Assembly (NCBI RefSeq): GCF_958979055.1
Contig: NC_084887.1
Location: 37,736,620 to 37,800,619, forward strand
DNA length: 64,000 nucleotides
From: Alnus glutinosa
Lineage: Eukaryota > Streptophyta > Magnoliopsida > Fagales > Betulaceae
Direction: 5' to 3'
The position numbers and the translations under genes are program-made. How positions within the stretch are numbered: position 1 is the first letter of the stretch; every line of letters begins with the position of its first letter. Below the pieces are notes generated by a model. The model worked only from the letters and a program-made list of their open reading frames with translations. It was not told the origin of the DNA and searched no databases. Positions 34,461 through 46,256 of the stretch are shown one piece after another.

Positions 34461-36100
34461 AAAAACAAGTAAACACAAGCATGCACAACTCCCACATGGG
34501 TATATCAAATTGAAGGGTACTCCATGTATTGATCAAAGACATCATTCTTTTTCTTTGATTGTTTATATATGCTCCTCGCAAGTATTGGATGATTTCAAGG
34601 AGCACATTTAACTCATTAAAAATAGAACAGTAGTGAGTCAAGAAATACAGCATTTCTGGAACCGCAATACCAGCAATCTGTACATGAAGCTTATTCCAAA
34701 CATTTTCAGATAGTGAAAACATTCTATATAAGGAAGTCATTCTCATCAAATCTAACTAAAGTTGAAGGAAACATTTCAAAAGTAAACCACACTACTCTCT
34801 GCAAGTTGACCCCAAAATGCATTCACCAAATTAATCAACGCAACCAATAAAAATAAATAAATAGATTGTGGGCTTAAATCATACTACCACTACATTTTGT
34901 TTCAACAAAAATGCTTCAGAGAAAAAAAAGAGTTTCTCTCTCTTTTTTTTTTTTTAGTATCCGATGCCTAATTGAATTCAATACATGGATTAAAACCTCT
35001 ACACTGCTAAGTTGTAGCATTCATTTCTCAAAAGAAAAAACACATGATTCATTTCATTTCATTCCCTTTCTGAAACATTGCACAATCCATGATATACAGC
35101 AAACACAGACGAAAGACGCACAAAGAAAGAGATAGATAAAATCATATACAACTAAATCAAAAACCTTATAAAGTCTAAACCATAGGGGAAAATGCACTTA
35201 TCCCCATCAATCGAGACCTCTTTCGCACTTACCCCTATGCTCCCTTTTGTTTCAACAAAAATGTTTCAGTGAACAATTTTTTTTCTCTGAAATATCAGAT
35301 GTGTAACCGAATTCAAGCCATGGATGAAGTCTAAACCCTATGCTCTATTTCGTCTCAACAAAATCGTTTCAGTGATTTTTTATTTTTTATTTTTAATATC
35401 GGATGTGTAACCGAATTCAAGCCATGGATGAAGCCTCTACACAGCTAAATTGTAGAATTCATTTCTCACAAAAAAAAAAATAATAATAAAAAAAAAAAAA
35501 CACGCATATTTGATTTCATTTCATTTCTCAAAATATTACACAATCCACAATATAGTTATACACACCAAAAGACGCACAAAGAAAGAGAGATAAAGATCAT
35601 ATAGAACTTAATTAAAAAATCTGATACAGTTTAACCCCCTGCACTCTAACATTCACATCCATTAAAAAAAATCAAACGCAGTGATAACTTTCTTCACACC
35701 TCATTTTCTGAAAAAGAAAAAACAAAAAATCAAATCAGCAGTCGTTTTGCCTACTTAATTGATGGATAACAAGTGCGCACAGATACCCTAGATTTGAAAG
35801 AAGCGCATAGATCGAAGAAGAGTTGCGAGCTTAACGAAGGAAGAGAGGAACCACAAGGGGTAGAAAGGGACTAACGGGTTGGCGGAGGCGATGGTATCGG
35901 CTGTCAAAGAAGCAGCTCCGAGATCCAACGACGAAGAACAAGCGCTACGAGAGGAAATGGGTGAGGAACGCTACTATCCCTTCTACTATCTCCTCCCGCG
36001 ATTGTGGAGTTCTGGGCCTGTGGGCTTTGGGTCCGGCCCATTGACAGACGAGGGTAGGTTAATTAGATTAGTTGATTTTATAGACTAATAACAATAACAA
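34047..36100 (-). other. CYC1 leader, probable 5' UTR intron and promoter
   Basis: On the minus strand TTTTTTGGTAG|GGTGAGTGG near 34080 is a likely acceptor. A first exon at ~35790-35900 (CTCGCAACTCTTCTTCGATC) with donor near CTAGG|GTATCTG would give a ~1.7-kb 5' UTR intron. This is inferred from shape only. A 69-codon plus-strand frame at 35879-36088 overlaps it and is not supported. A long poly-A/poly-T (34421-34458) lies inside. Confidence 0.4.
34890..35640. repeat. local triplication upstream of CYC1
   Basis: The words TTTCAACAAAAATG.TTCAG, ATATC.GATG.GTAA..GAATTCAA, CATGGAT.AA and AGACGCACAAAGAAAGAGA recur in order at ~34900-35140, ~35248-35335 (shortened) and ~35358-35600. The three copies are diverged. 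A non-homologous insert (35180-35240) separates the first two. Confidence 0.7.
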
Positions 36101-36735
36101 CAACACTTATTAAAAAATAAAATAAAATAACAACAACAACAAAATCTTGTTCTTTTCTCTCTTGACAATAAGAAAATCCTAAATCATTTTTTTAATTAAT
36201 TAATTCTCTATTCAAAATTGATCACAATTAAAAGATGTTTATTTTTTCTTAATTCGTTATATCTCATTAAGTTTTAAAATAAGATAATCAAATATGATGT
36301 ATTTAATTAGAAATATAAAATATTAAGAGTATCCTGATTTTTAATTTTATATTATTCACTAAAAATACTACTTTAGAAAAAATAACTTTATAAATTAAAT
36401 CTTCGATCTAAATTTTTTTTTTCTTCCTTCAAATGTAGATTAGAGATGTAATGCTAGTAAATATAAATAGTTTGAATGTGATTTAAGATTTAAATCCAAT
36501 TAAAACAACAAAAAAAGTGTTTGGTCTTTGGATTAAATATTAATAACAAAAGGAAATTATGTAACTTATAATTTCATCAAAACATCAAGTCCCCATCGGC
36601 TCCAAAGATTAATTTTTTTTTTTTTTAAATAAATCTATTATTGGTAATCATTTCGTAAATAAAAAATTAAGAAAATAATAATAATAATCTCGCAATTGAT
36701 AACTGTATTCATTTTTTAGCACCATAAAAAATAAA

Positions 36736-36782
<47 letters not shown>

Positions 36783-37189
36783 AAAAGATATATATATATA
36801 TATTATAAATGGTCTTCCTCTTCCTCTTTCCTTTTTTTTTTTTTTTTCATTTTTAGTACAAGTAGTGGATGGAGGTTGTATTATAATGAAAAACTATTCT
36901 ATATATTCTGATTTAAAATGGAATGGCCCTCAATAATCCGACCTTTGTTTGTTTTGGTGGCAGAGTTTCAACCTATAACATCTGTGGATATCACTGACCC
37001 ACGGTCGATTTGAGCCTTGAGGGCACAATACCTTTCAAAAGATTAATTGCTTGAAACCTCGTGGATAGGGATTGTGTATTAAGGTTGTCAGATTGCATTG
37101 GACAATCTCTTACCAGAGGTTATTTGGGCCTACTTGCAAGCTGTTTCACAGGCCCAAAATCTTATATTAATGAAAAATTATATTTTTAC

Positions 37190-37284
<95 letters not shown>

Positions 37285-38399
37285 TATTTTTAAATTTACA
37301 TTTGAATTAATGGAATTCATATTGGACATCACAAATTTAATGGTGGGTTTAAAATTTGATCATATATAAATGTACAAAATATGTATAAGAAATATAAATG
37401 ACATATTGACTGCTCAAAGATTATACGATTTCTTACAGAAAAATAATATTATGCGATTATTTTTGGTTTAATTTTTTTTTTCTCTTTTCAAACCTAAAAT
37501 ATTTACAAAATAATCAAGACTATTTTGGCTTTTACGTTACATCAAAATATTTTTTCAAAAAAAAAAAAAAAAATCACCATTGAAAAATAACCATAGGTCT
37601 TTCATGACCTATGTGGCTCCTTTTACACGTGCTTCATTTACATTGGTCCCAATGAATTTTTCATATCCATTTTAGGAGACCATCTTTATTCGTATAGATT
37701 TAGCTTGGTTCATAGTAATTCTTGTCAAGTAATTTAGATGAAAATTCCATGTGGATAAAAGGACAAGTTTATCATTTATCGAAAACAATCAAGAATATTA
37801 AAAAATTTACATTCACGTGGAATTTTTAATTTTTATATTATTTATAATTAAAAGATAATGATACACTTGGTATATTGAAATAGTAATTACTTGAAAATAG
37901 GAATGAATATTACAAAAAAAATACAAGAAATTAGACTTCTTATTCATTCATTTGGTGACAACACATAAATGTATCAAAATTTCTAACCCAAATAAAATCA
38001 AATTTCAACCAAATTTTTTAAAATATTCTTACTTATAAAAATAATTGTTAGAATTTTAAATTTTAAAGCTGTTTGTAAAATGCAAACGACGAGATAATTA
38101 CCGCCGTTTATAAGTTTCCCCAAACCAGAACTACCCGACGTTTTTGCTTACCCCAGTTTTTGCCTCATACCACGCGCATTCTCATTAAAAATAAAAAATA
38201 AAAAAATTGGAAATAACCAAAAATATATATAAAAAGAATACCGTGCAAGAGCGAAACCATTGGCGCCCAAGTCTTTTGCACCTCAGAACAAAGTTTCTTC
38301 TCCTTCAAGCACTCACTTTCTCAATCTTTTTTTGTGCTTTTTTTGTTCTCGTTCCCTATAAATGGCTCATGCATGGTTTTATGGGGTTTTTATTGAAAA
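36101..38399. other. AT-rich intergenic stretch and Kelch-gene promoter
   Basis: No gene seen between the CYC1 promoter and the Kelch gene. Includes (AT)n at 36738-36776 and 37197-37282 and a poly-A at 37557-37572. The Kelch 5' UTR is probably within ~38270-38399. Confidence 0.5.
37197..37282. repeat. (AT)n microsatellite
   Basis: About 43 AT units; source of artefactual YIYI frames. Confidence 0.95.
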
Positions 38400-41300
38400 A
38401 TGGCCAGGTTTAATCATAATAAGCACCATTCTTCAACTGCAAAGCTCGTATTTCTGATTTCGTGCGCAGGTCTTTTAGGAGCGGCTCTCATTGCAGATTT
38501 TCTTTGGGCTTCTTCCTCTTCTGCTGCTCCTGCTTATCTGTCTATTGCATCGAGCTGGGCGCTCGAGAAATCTAGGATTGTAGTTGTACAGAATGTCACA
38601 ACCAACATAGCTCATCACAAGGTGAGCACTGTAACGAAATGTCCCATCTTGTGGGTATGTATATACTCGTTTTCAGTTCCAAATCTATTTCTTTTCCTAC
38701 CTGTTTCTGTGAATTTTAAACTGGGGTTGTGAAATTGTTTATTTTTGCACATTGGTTTGCTGGGAAAAGTGAAAAAATAAAATAAAATTGAAACTTGGAT
38801 TTATAGTGTTTTGTTTCTTCTCATATCATTAAAGAAAAACTCTCTCTAAGCTATGGCACTTGCCACATTGTTGTGTTAGTCCCATTTTAGTTGAGGTTCA
38901 TGCGTTAAGAGTCAAAGTTCCTGATTTTAATTTACTTTTTCTTCTACAGCATCCAGACAAATCAAACGGATATTTATTCGATTTAGGATGGTTTTGTTTG
39001 TCCATTTGATGCTATATATCACATTTTAAAAAAAATATTTATGGTTTTCAATTGTAATTGTCTTAAGGTAAGGTTACGAATCATTTTCTCTACCACGGAC
39101 TCATTTATCTTTTTCTTCACTATTGCTTTGATTATTGAGGAAACCAAGCTAAATGAAATAATATAAAATTAAAATGTACTATGGAGTAATTGATGTAAGT
39201 TGACTTGGAGTTTAGAACCCAACAAAAAAAAAAAGCTAATCCAAAATTTTAGACTCCGTTTGGGTACTTGTCTCGTTCTGATCATATACCCACTTAATTA
39301 GTGGATGCCCTTATTGTTCTACTTGAATGAATTTTGTTGTAATTGACTATGACCCAACTTATATTTGTAGAGAGAAGATGTCAAAGATAGAAAAGAACGC
39401 GTTCCTGAGAGATTCTTACCTGCAACTTATGCTGATTTACCTGCACCTGAGTTAAAATGGGAGGAGATGCCACCAGCACCTGTACCTCGACTTGATGGAG
39501 CAGCAATACAGATTAAAAACCTTTTATATGTGTTTGCAGGATATGGCACACTTGACTATGTGAGAATCTGTCATATCTGATGAACCTTTTGCTTGTACAA
39601 TGTTCTATTCGGTACTAAGTTTTTGCTTGTTCAATGTTCAAGTTCAATGCTAGTTGATGTTTCAATAAGCATCATTGTTTTTGGGCTATGATTGTACTTC
39701 TTTCACTCCTTTTAGAGTTCATCAAGCTTGTATAGAATGTAACTTGGTGAGATATTGGAAGTTTTGATCAAACTTTTTTCACCGATTAGTTGGATATAAT
39801 TTAGATGATTTCAAGTCACTTATATTGATGATCTTTGTTTATGCATATTTTTATGTCTTGTAGGTGCACTCGCATGTTGACATATACAATTTTACTAGTA
39901 ATACATGGGGAGGGAGGTTTGATATGCCAAAAGATATGGGGCATTCACATCTAGGAGTGGCAACTGATGGGAGATACATATATGTGGTCTCAGGACAGTA
40001 TGGCCCACAATGCAGAGGGCCTACTCCTCGCACATTTGTGCTGGACACTGAGACAAAGAAATGGAGGAGCATGCCGCCATTACCAGCCCCAAGGTAGGTG
40101 AATTGATTAGGTTATGCATTAACCAAGCTACATTTCCCTCTAGAAATGTAATTTGCTCTTGCTTCATGCAAAATGAACTTGTTTGTTTGTATGATCTAAA
40201 AATAAATGTTCACATGCTGGGTTTCAACTCTGTTTTCTGATTAAGTTGCTTTCTGTTGTATATGCTGTTGTCAGCCATAAGTAAAAAGTATGAGTGCTAG
40301 TGTTTACATGTCTCTGTCATATGTGAGCATGTATATGAATAAGAGTTTCCAGAGACATGCAGAACATAGCTCCACCACTGATAGTAGTGCAAGTCCACTC
40401 TAGTTGCACTCTGTTTTAGGAAGTGTTTCAGTTGAAATTATATCCTATATTGATCGCTTCCTTCTAAACATTCATTTAAGCTGCTCATTTTTTTGGCTTG
40501 TGCTTATCGTAGTACAGATTTCTTCTTTTTGTTATCCTGTTGTCAATCTGGCCTTATTTTCTAAACCAAGTCTCTGTCAAGATAGTGTGATTTTTTTTTT
40601 TAAAAAAGAAGGGATAATTACACTTAACCCCCCTGATTTATCCACGGTGTGGCGATTTACCTCCCAATGTACCAAAATTGGTACATGACCCTCCCGAACT
40701 TGCCAACGTGTAGCAAAATCAACCTTCCGTCCAATCGACCGTTCGTTTGGACGGAAAATCGGTCACGTGCAAGTCACGTGACCGTTTAAGACAGAGATCC
40801 TCCCCAAGTCACGTGACTTGCACGTGACCGACTTTCCGTCCAAACGAACGGTCGATTAGACGAAAGGTTGATTTTGCCATACGTTGGCAAGTTCGGGGGG
40901 GTCATGTACCAATTTTGGTACATTGGAGGGTAAATCGCCACACCGTGGATAAATCAGGGGGGTTAAGTGTAATTATCCCAAAAAAGAAACTTTTTTCATC
41001 ACTATAATAACGCTTTAAAAATTCCACAATTTGGAATATGTTTCATTGTTTTCTGAGTCTAGCTTCCTTATTCTTTAGCTTGTCCTGCAGCACTGCAGTG
41101 CTGGAAAAAGCAATTGCTGCACTAGCTTCCAAATGTACTAACATATGATTGCAGTCATAGTAGCAGCAGAAGTTACAATTAGCATATTGGAATTACTTTT
41201 CAATGCAGTCTGCATATGAGTAATTTTTGAGAAGAGCAAAATTCCCATACTAGCATTGTAAAAGTCCATGTGCCTAACACACTTTCAGAAGACGCCTTGA

Positions 41301-44180
41301 GAGAGGAGGGGTGTCCATGGCTTATAAAGTGCCCAGGTCAAGTTAATCTTGTTGATGTGGGACGCTTTAATACGTCCCCTCACGTGTGACAACTTTGGCC
41401 AAACACATATTCAACATACGGGAGAGAGAAGACTCATTATCGCAAGAGACCCGCTTTGATACCATGTAAAAATCCAATGGATCTTACTCACGCTCAAAAG
41501 ACGCCTTGAAAGAGGAGGGGTGTCCATGACTTATAAAGTGCCCAGGTCAAGTTAATCTTGTCGATGTGGGACACTTTAACAAGTATAACCGGAAATAAAG
41601 GATTTGGTAGTTTTATGAAATTACACACTCAGTGAAATTACTATGCAATTGTTTTTCCATCTGACCTTGACACTGGCAATTGATTGAGCTCGCCGCAGAA
41701 TTCTATAGTAGCCGAGTATGACGTGAATTAATCCATTTAATTGACACCTTAATTGAAAGGGTTTAACAGGTGAAATTTTCAGGTATGCTCCAGCAACTCA
41801 GTTATGGAGAGGGAGACTCCATGTGATGGGTGGCAGCAAGGAGAATCGCCATACGCCTGGGTTGGAGCACTGGAGTATTGCAGTGAAGGATGGAAAAGCA
41901 TTGGAGAAACAATGGAGGACTGAAATTCCCATTCCTCGTGGTGGACCACATAGGTCTGGTGACTGCCCGGGTTTATATTTTTCTGTTTGGACATTGAAAA
42001 CATTCATTCCATTCAAGTTTCATAAAAGGGAAAATGTCTTCTTTTTTTTTAATCTTTTCTTTAATTGGCAGCAATAACTTATTAAAGGGGAAACATAAAA
42101 AGAGGTCTTTACCTAGTACATCACATGGGAGGTATACATGGGACACACTATAGTGGAAGTAGCATAATAAAAACGTCTATTTTGCTGACTAAAGAAATGT
42201 GGATTTTTCTTTAATTTTTCATCTAATAACAAAAGTCAATTTTCTAACAGGGCTTGTGTTGTGGTCAATGATCAGCTCTTCCTTATTGGTGGTCAAGAGG
42301 GTGATTTTATGGCCAAACCTGGGTCACCTATTTTCAAATGCTCACGCAGGCACGAGGTATTATAGTGTTTTGGTTAAGTTATTGTGGTTGAATTGGTTAG
42401 TAGCAGATTGTAATGTTGATTTATGCACTTACATACTTCGCATGGATACATTCGTTAGCTGTAGTTATTTTGGCATGTCGAACAGGAAATACGGCATTTG
42501 TTTGCATAATCTCTGATATCCACGTATCTATAGAACTTTCTGAATATTGTTCCATATTTTGAGTATTGTTGTTATTTTGCTTTTTATAGCCTTATATTCT
42601 TCCCTGTCTCAGGTAGTTTATGCTGATGTTTATATGCTGGATGATGAAAAGAAATGGAGAGTGTTGCCACCTATGCCAAAACCCAACTCCCATATAGAGT
42701 GTGCTTGGGTAATCGTCAACAATTCAATTATCATCACCGGAGGTACAACAGAAAAGCATCCAGTGAACAAAAGGATGATCCTAGTCGGGGAGGTGTTTCA
42801 ATTTCATTTAGACTCACTGGTATGACCTTGTCCCATCATTAGAAGACTTTAAATAAGGATATATGCATCATTATGTACATTCTGTTTCTCTTTTTGAGCC
42901 TCCTTGATAAAATTAAAGAAAAAATCCAGTTGGATGATATGGACTAAGTTTTTAATTCCAACTGATAATTAATCATTTATAGATACAGCACAAACCATGT
43001 CAAGAAAGATTTTACAAACTTTTTGGGGTCAGCAATCAGTTGCATGAAGCATTGTCTGCCATTAAGGTTACATAGAGACGTTACTTTTTTTAAACTTGTC
43101 ATATTTTTTCACATAGTTCCTGCCTGATATCTTCATTATTATCCTCGTGTTCCAGTGGAACATTTACTTTTAATCAAACCATTCCATACTGGTGAAGTTA
43201 CCAATCTTTGTTTCGCATGTTGGAACCATCTTGGCCGACCTTTCCTCTTGTTGTCAATTCGTAGCTTCTGAAAATTATAGTCACTTCTTGTTCCATCCTT
43301 TCTTGTGATGCAAGATATCATTATCTTATCTTCTTACACGTCCACGAGAATCCAGACAAGATTTATTTTGGTGTCCCCTAACCAGAAAAAAAAAAAAAAA
43401 AAAAAAAAGCAGTTATCTTTTGTCAGATACTCATTTTCTTCATTCCTCCATCACTGTACTCAAGTTGCTTATACTATTGCTGATGGTAAGTACTTTGGGG
43501 AAACATCCAATACACATCCTTAATCATTTCTCTATCTTTATATCACCAGTCACATAGAATAATCAGTGATTGGGAATAGGGGCAGAACAAGGATTTTTTG
43601 TGTGTAGGGCCAAAACTCAAAAGGAATTGTTTGGGGGGCTAGAAATTACTTTTGGGTGGCCATTTCATAGGAAAATACTTTGTTAAAGGACTTCATGAGG
43701 AATTAGTTTTTGGGCCACAAATAAAGAAGTTGTAAAAAAATTTTGGGAGAAGCTTTTAAAAAAAACCCAAGATCTTGGGTTTGTGTTACATATTTGTCGT
43801 CCTCTAAGCATGAAAACAAATCAATTATAATTTGTCCACCTAGCTTGTATATGACGTTCTTTTTTTTAATATATTAAGTAATCGCAAATTCAATAAAAAG
43901 GGTAAAGACGCAACTCAAATACACAAGAAGTGTACAAGAGAGAGCTTGTATCTTATCTATGATGGTAACTCTCATTTTGATCATTTGAAAATTTATGCTT
44001 TTGTACCAATAACAGACATGGTCAGTGATTGGGAAGCTTCCTTTTCGTGTAAAAACCACATTAGCTGGTTTCTGGGATGGATGGCTATATTTTACGTCTG
44101 GGCAGCGGGACAGAGGACCAGATAATCCACAGCCAAGGAAGGTCATCAGAGATATGTGGAGAACTAAATTAAGATTGTGA
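38400..44180 (+). CDS. membrane-anchored Kelch-repeat protein (At3g27220-like)
   Basis: 429 aa in seven coding exons: 38400-38621, 39371-39559, 39864-40093, 41783-41953, 42251-42356, 42613-42819 and 44016-44180 (1290 nt, frame kept at every join). Residues ~15-37 (KLVFLISCAGLLGAALIADFLW) form a signal-anchor helix, implying a type II membrane protein of the secretory system. The rest is a Kelch beta-propeller: blades include DGAAIQIKNLLYVFAGYG, GHSHLGVATDGRYIYVVSGQ, RGRLHVMGGSK, ACVVVNDQLFLIGGQEGD, ECAWVIVNNSIIITGG and LAGFWDGWLYFTSGQ. The family's molecular role is unknown to me. The start ATG is the first after the 5' UTR and gives the family N-terminus; the ending MWRTKLRL is also family-like. 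Introns 3 and 6 are long and contain repeats. Confidence 0.93.
40611..40979. mobile_element. 369-bp foldback MITE with 9-bp target duplication in Kelch intron 3
   Basis: Near-perfect inverted arms of ~180 bp: GGGATAATTACACTTAACCC at the left, GGGTTAAGTGTAATTATCCC at the right, with TCACGTGCAAGTCACGTGAC-type sequence at the centre. Direct 9-bp flanks AAAAAAGAA at 40602-40610 and 40980-40988. Non-coding, MULE-type by duplication length. The CACGTG words in its loop could act as stray G-boxes. Confidence 0.9.
41257..41581 (-). mobile_element. TRIM (miniature LTR retrotransposon), 325 bp, in Kelch intron 3
   Basis: Two direct terminal repeats of ~117 bp (41465-41581 and 41257-41372) share TATAAAGTGCCCAGGTCAAG and GATGTGGGAC. 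On the minus strand the first repeat ends in ACA and is followed immediately by TGGTATCAAAGC (41464-41453), the usual initiator-tRNA-Met primer-binding site. A purine-rich tract precedes the other repeat. The flanks form a near-match 5-bp duplication. It looks structurally whole but has no coding capacity, as is normal for TRIMs. Moderate divergence between the repeats suggests an old insertion. Confidence 0.75.
43560..43870. mobile_element. possible hAT-type element fragment in Kelch intron 6
   Basis: The wording TAGGGGCAGAACAAGGATTT, followed by GGGCCAAAACTC and GGGGGGCTAGAAATT, resembles the subterminal region of plant hAT non-autonomous elements (GGGGCGGAGCCAGGATTT-type ends). No second end was found, so this is a remnant at best. 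Confidence 0.35.
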
Positions 44181-46256
44181 TCCAACTTGTCTCACCAAAC
44201 CATTTTTTACTTTATTGTAGATTTCATATTTTTTGGGTTACAATTATTAGGTTGGGTTAGTGTGAGCTTTCAACCCCTTTATGGTTTTTGTTTTTAGAAT
44301 TTTGCTTTGCCAAAACCCAGGTGGAATAGGATCTTTTCTATTTCATGGTCTAGATTAGATTTTATAACATTTAACTGTATACATGATGCCATATTATTTA
44401 GAAAATTTAAATGATGTTGCAACGTAGGTAATATATAATATTTTAAAAATTTTAAATGACATGACAATTTAAACATGTATACTATCAGATGCTGTGAAAC
44501 TTGATATAGACCATGAAATGGTTTTCTTCCATTTCTCTCGGAATGGAGAGAATTCTGTTCCAAACTAGGTAGGCTTTTAATTATGCAGGACTTAATGTAC
44601 ACAATGCTATAAATGGTACAAACATTAAAATTTGTGTTGCATTTGGCTCTGTATGTTACCAATCATGTTAACAAACACACTCCGTTACGATATTCTATAA
44701 TCTCTAAATGGCCATTTGAGGTCAAAATCGACTAGGACTCCCTACAATTATAAGAGGACCCAATGGGGCTGACCTACCCGAGCGGGTGCTGAGGTTGCTC
44801 AATCTGAGCACTTGCTTAGATAGGTGGGTCCGCTGTCAAAATACTTGCTTAAACAATGAGCCCCATTGAGAGCTTTTCACAATTGCAAGAGATCCATTTT
44901 AGGCCACCAATTGGTTAACTTGAAGTGCTGAATAGCTCTCTACCTGATCGATTATAATTGTACAAAGAACGGCAAAATATCGCGTGACAAGTATCCTTTG
45001 TAAACAAGAAGTTGCAAACATGATTGAATTAGATTTTATCATTCATAACTGCATTTACAAAGAAACATGAACTAAAAATATCTATGCATCCCCAAAATCA
45101 ATGTATTCTTTTTTTTCTATTCTCTTCATTCACAGAGGCGATCCCACACGGCCATTTACAGATACAGTTACACCTTTTGAGGAAAGGAGAAGTGGTGAGA
45201 GCAAAGGGAAGGTGAAGGGAAAGGTACTGGAATAATATGCCGAAGAACCAATAAAACATGGAGTTCTGAGCTTGCTTGACAATGCATGATTATCTCTCTT
45301 TAACAGCCACTAGAGCCATTTGTAGGTTGCTCTAAGTGCTACAAGCCTCTTAAATGCAGCTGCAAAATAAGAAATGGAAATTAATTAGGGTACAAGTACT
45401 GATCATTGAAAGAGAAAATCTCGACATTTGATCAATTTTATCAGACAAATAAAATCACTTCAGAACAGTTTAGTGTTCCTAATTAGTAGTTTTGGCATTT
45501 TATTTAACTTATGCATTAGGGTCTTGGAAAATCACAATGCCAGTCTGCTATTTCAACGTTCTTTTACAAGATAAAAAAATATATAATGTGTCCAATATAC
45601 AGATTATACAGCAGATTCTTTGCTAATATCCAGTAAAATCTTTAATACAGATAAATTAAAAGCCATAGAACATTAAGTAACACGCCATTAATTGGCCTTC
45701 TCGCACTACAGGCATCTGAAAACCAAAATTTTGGTTTTATACTGTTCATTTTTGAGATTTACAACAAAATCTTGCATCTTCTAAGAGGACTTTAGGTCAC
45801 TTCAAAAAGTTCTTTTTGATGTTCTAATCTTATGTAATTTCCAGGAATTGCTTCATTGATGTTCCAAATTCTTGGTTAAATTCATTAAATTGCTTTAGAA
45901 TTCAGAACATTGAAACTTGTAGTTCACGATCAAGGGGTTCATCAGTTTAATTTTGTTCATGTCTTTAGGTGATTTGTTAGGATTTTTGTCCTATAGGTGT
46001 ATAAATGCTATGCCTTGACTTGGTTCCTCACAGCCTATTAGATTCATGAAATTTTAATTGACTGACCTGGATTATGTTCTTCCATTTGAACTGATATACC
46101 CAAGTACTGCAAAGTTCCATACAAAGGATATTGGATTTCTGTAAAACATTAATATAGATCAACACAATTGCGACAAACAAGATTGAGGCAATACACATGC
46201 ACGTGTGCATGCACAACATGCGCGCGCGCGCACAGAGAGAGAGAGAGAGAGACCTT
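44181..46256. other. intergenic between the Kelch and PTAC14 3' ends
   Basis: The two genes converge here. A foldback at 44735-44900 is listed separately. At 45136-45237 (+), after an acceptor-like CATTCACAG, an open stretch reads GDPTRPFTDTVTPFEERRSG and ends KGKVLE and a stop; it looks protein-like but I recognise no family and find no joining exon. A GC/GA microsatellite (46219-46252) abuts the PTAC14 stop. Confidence 0.4.
44735..44900. mobile_element. imperfect foldback (MITE-like)
   Basis: CTACAATTATAAGAGGACCC-AATGGGGCT at the left faces AGCCCCATTGAGAGCTTTTC-ACAATTGCAAG at the right, with TGAGCACTTGCTTAGA/ACTTGCTTAAACAATGAGCC between. No clear target duplication. Confidence 0.5.

Noticed and set aside
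35879-36088. 69-codon plus-strand frame upstream of CYC1
   Set aside because: Overlaps the likely CYC1 leader and promoter, shows no family match and no continuation.
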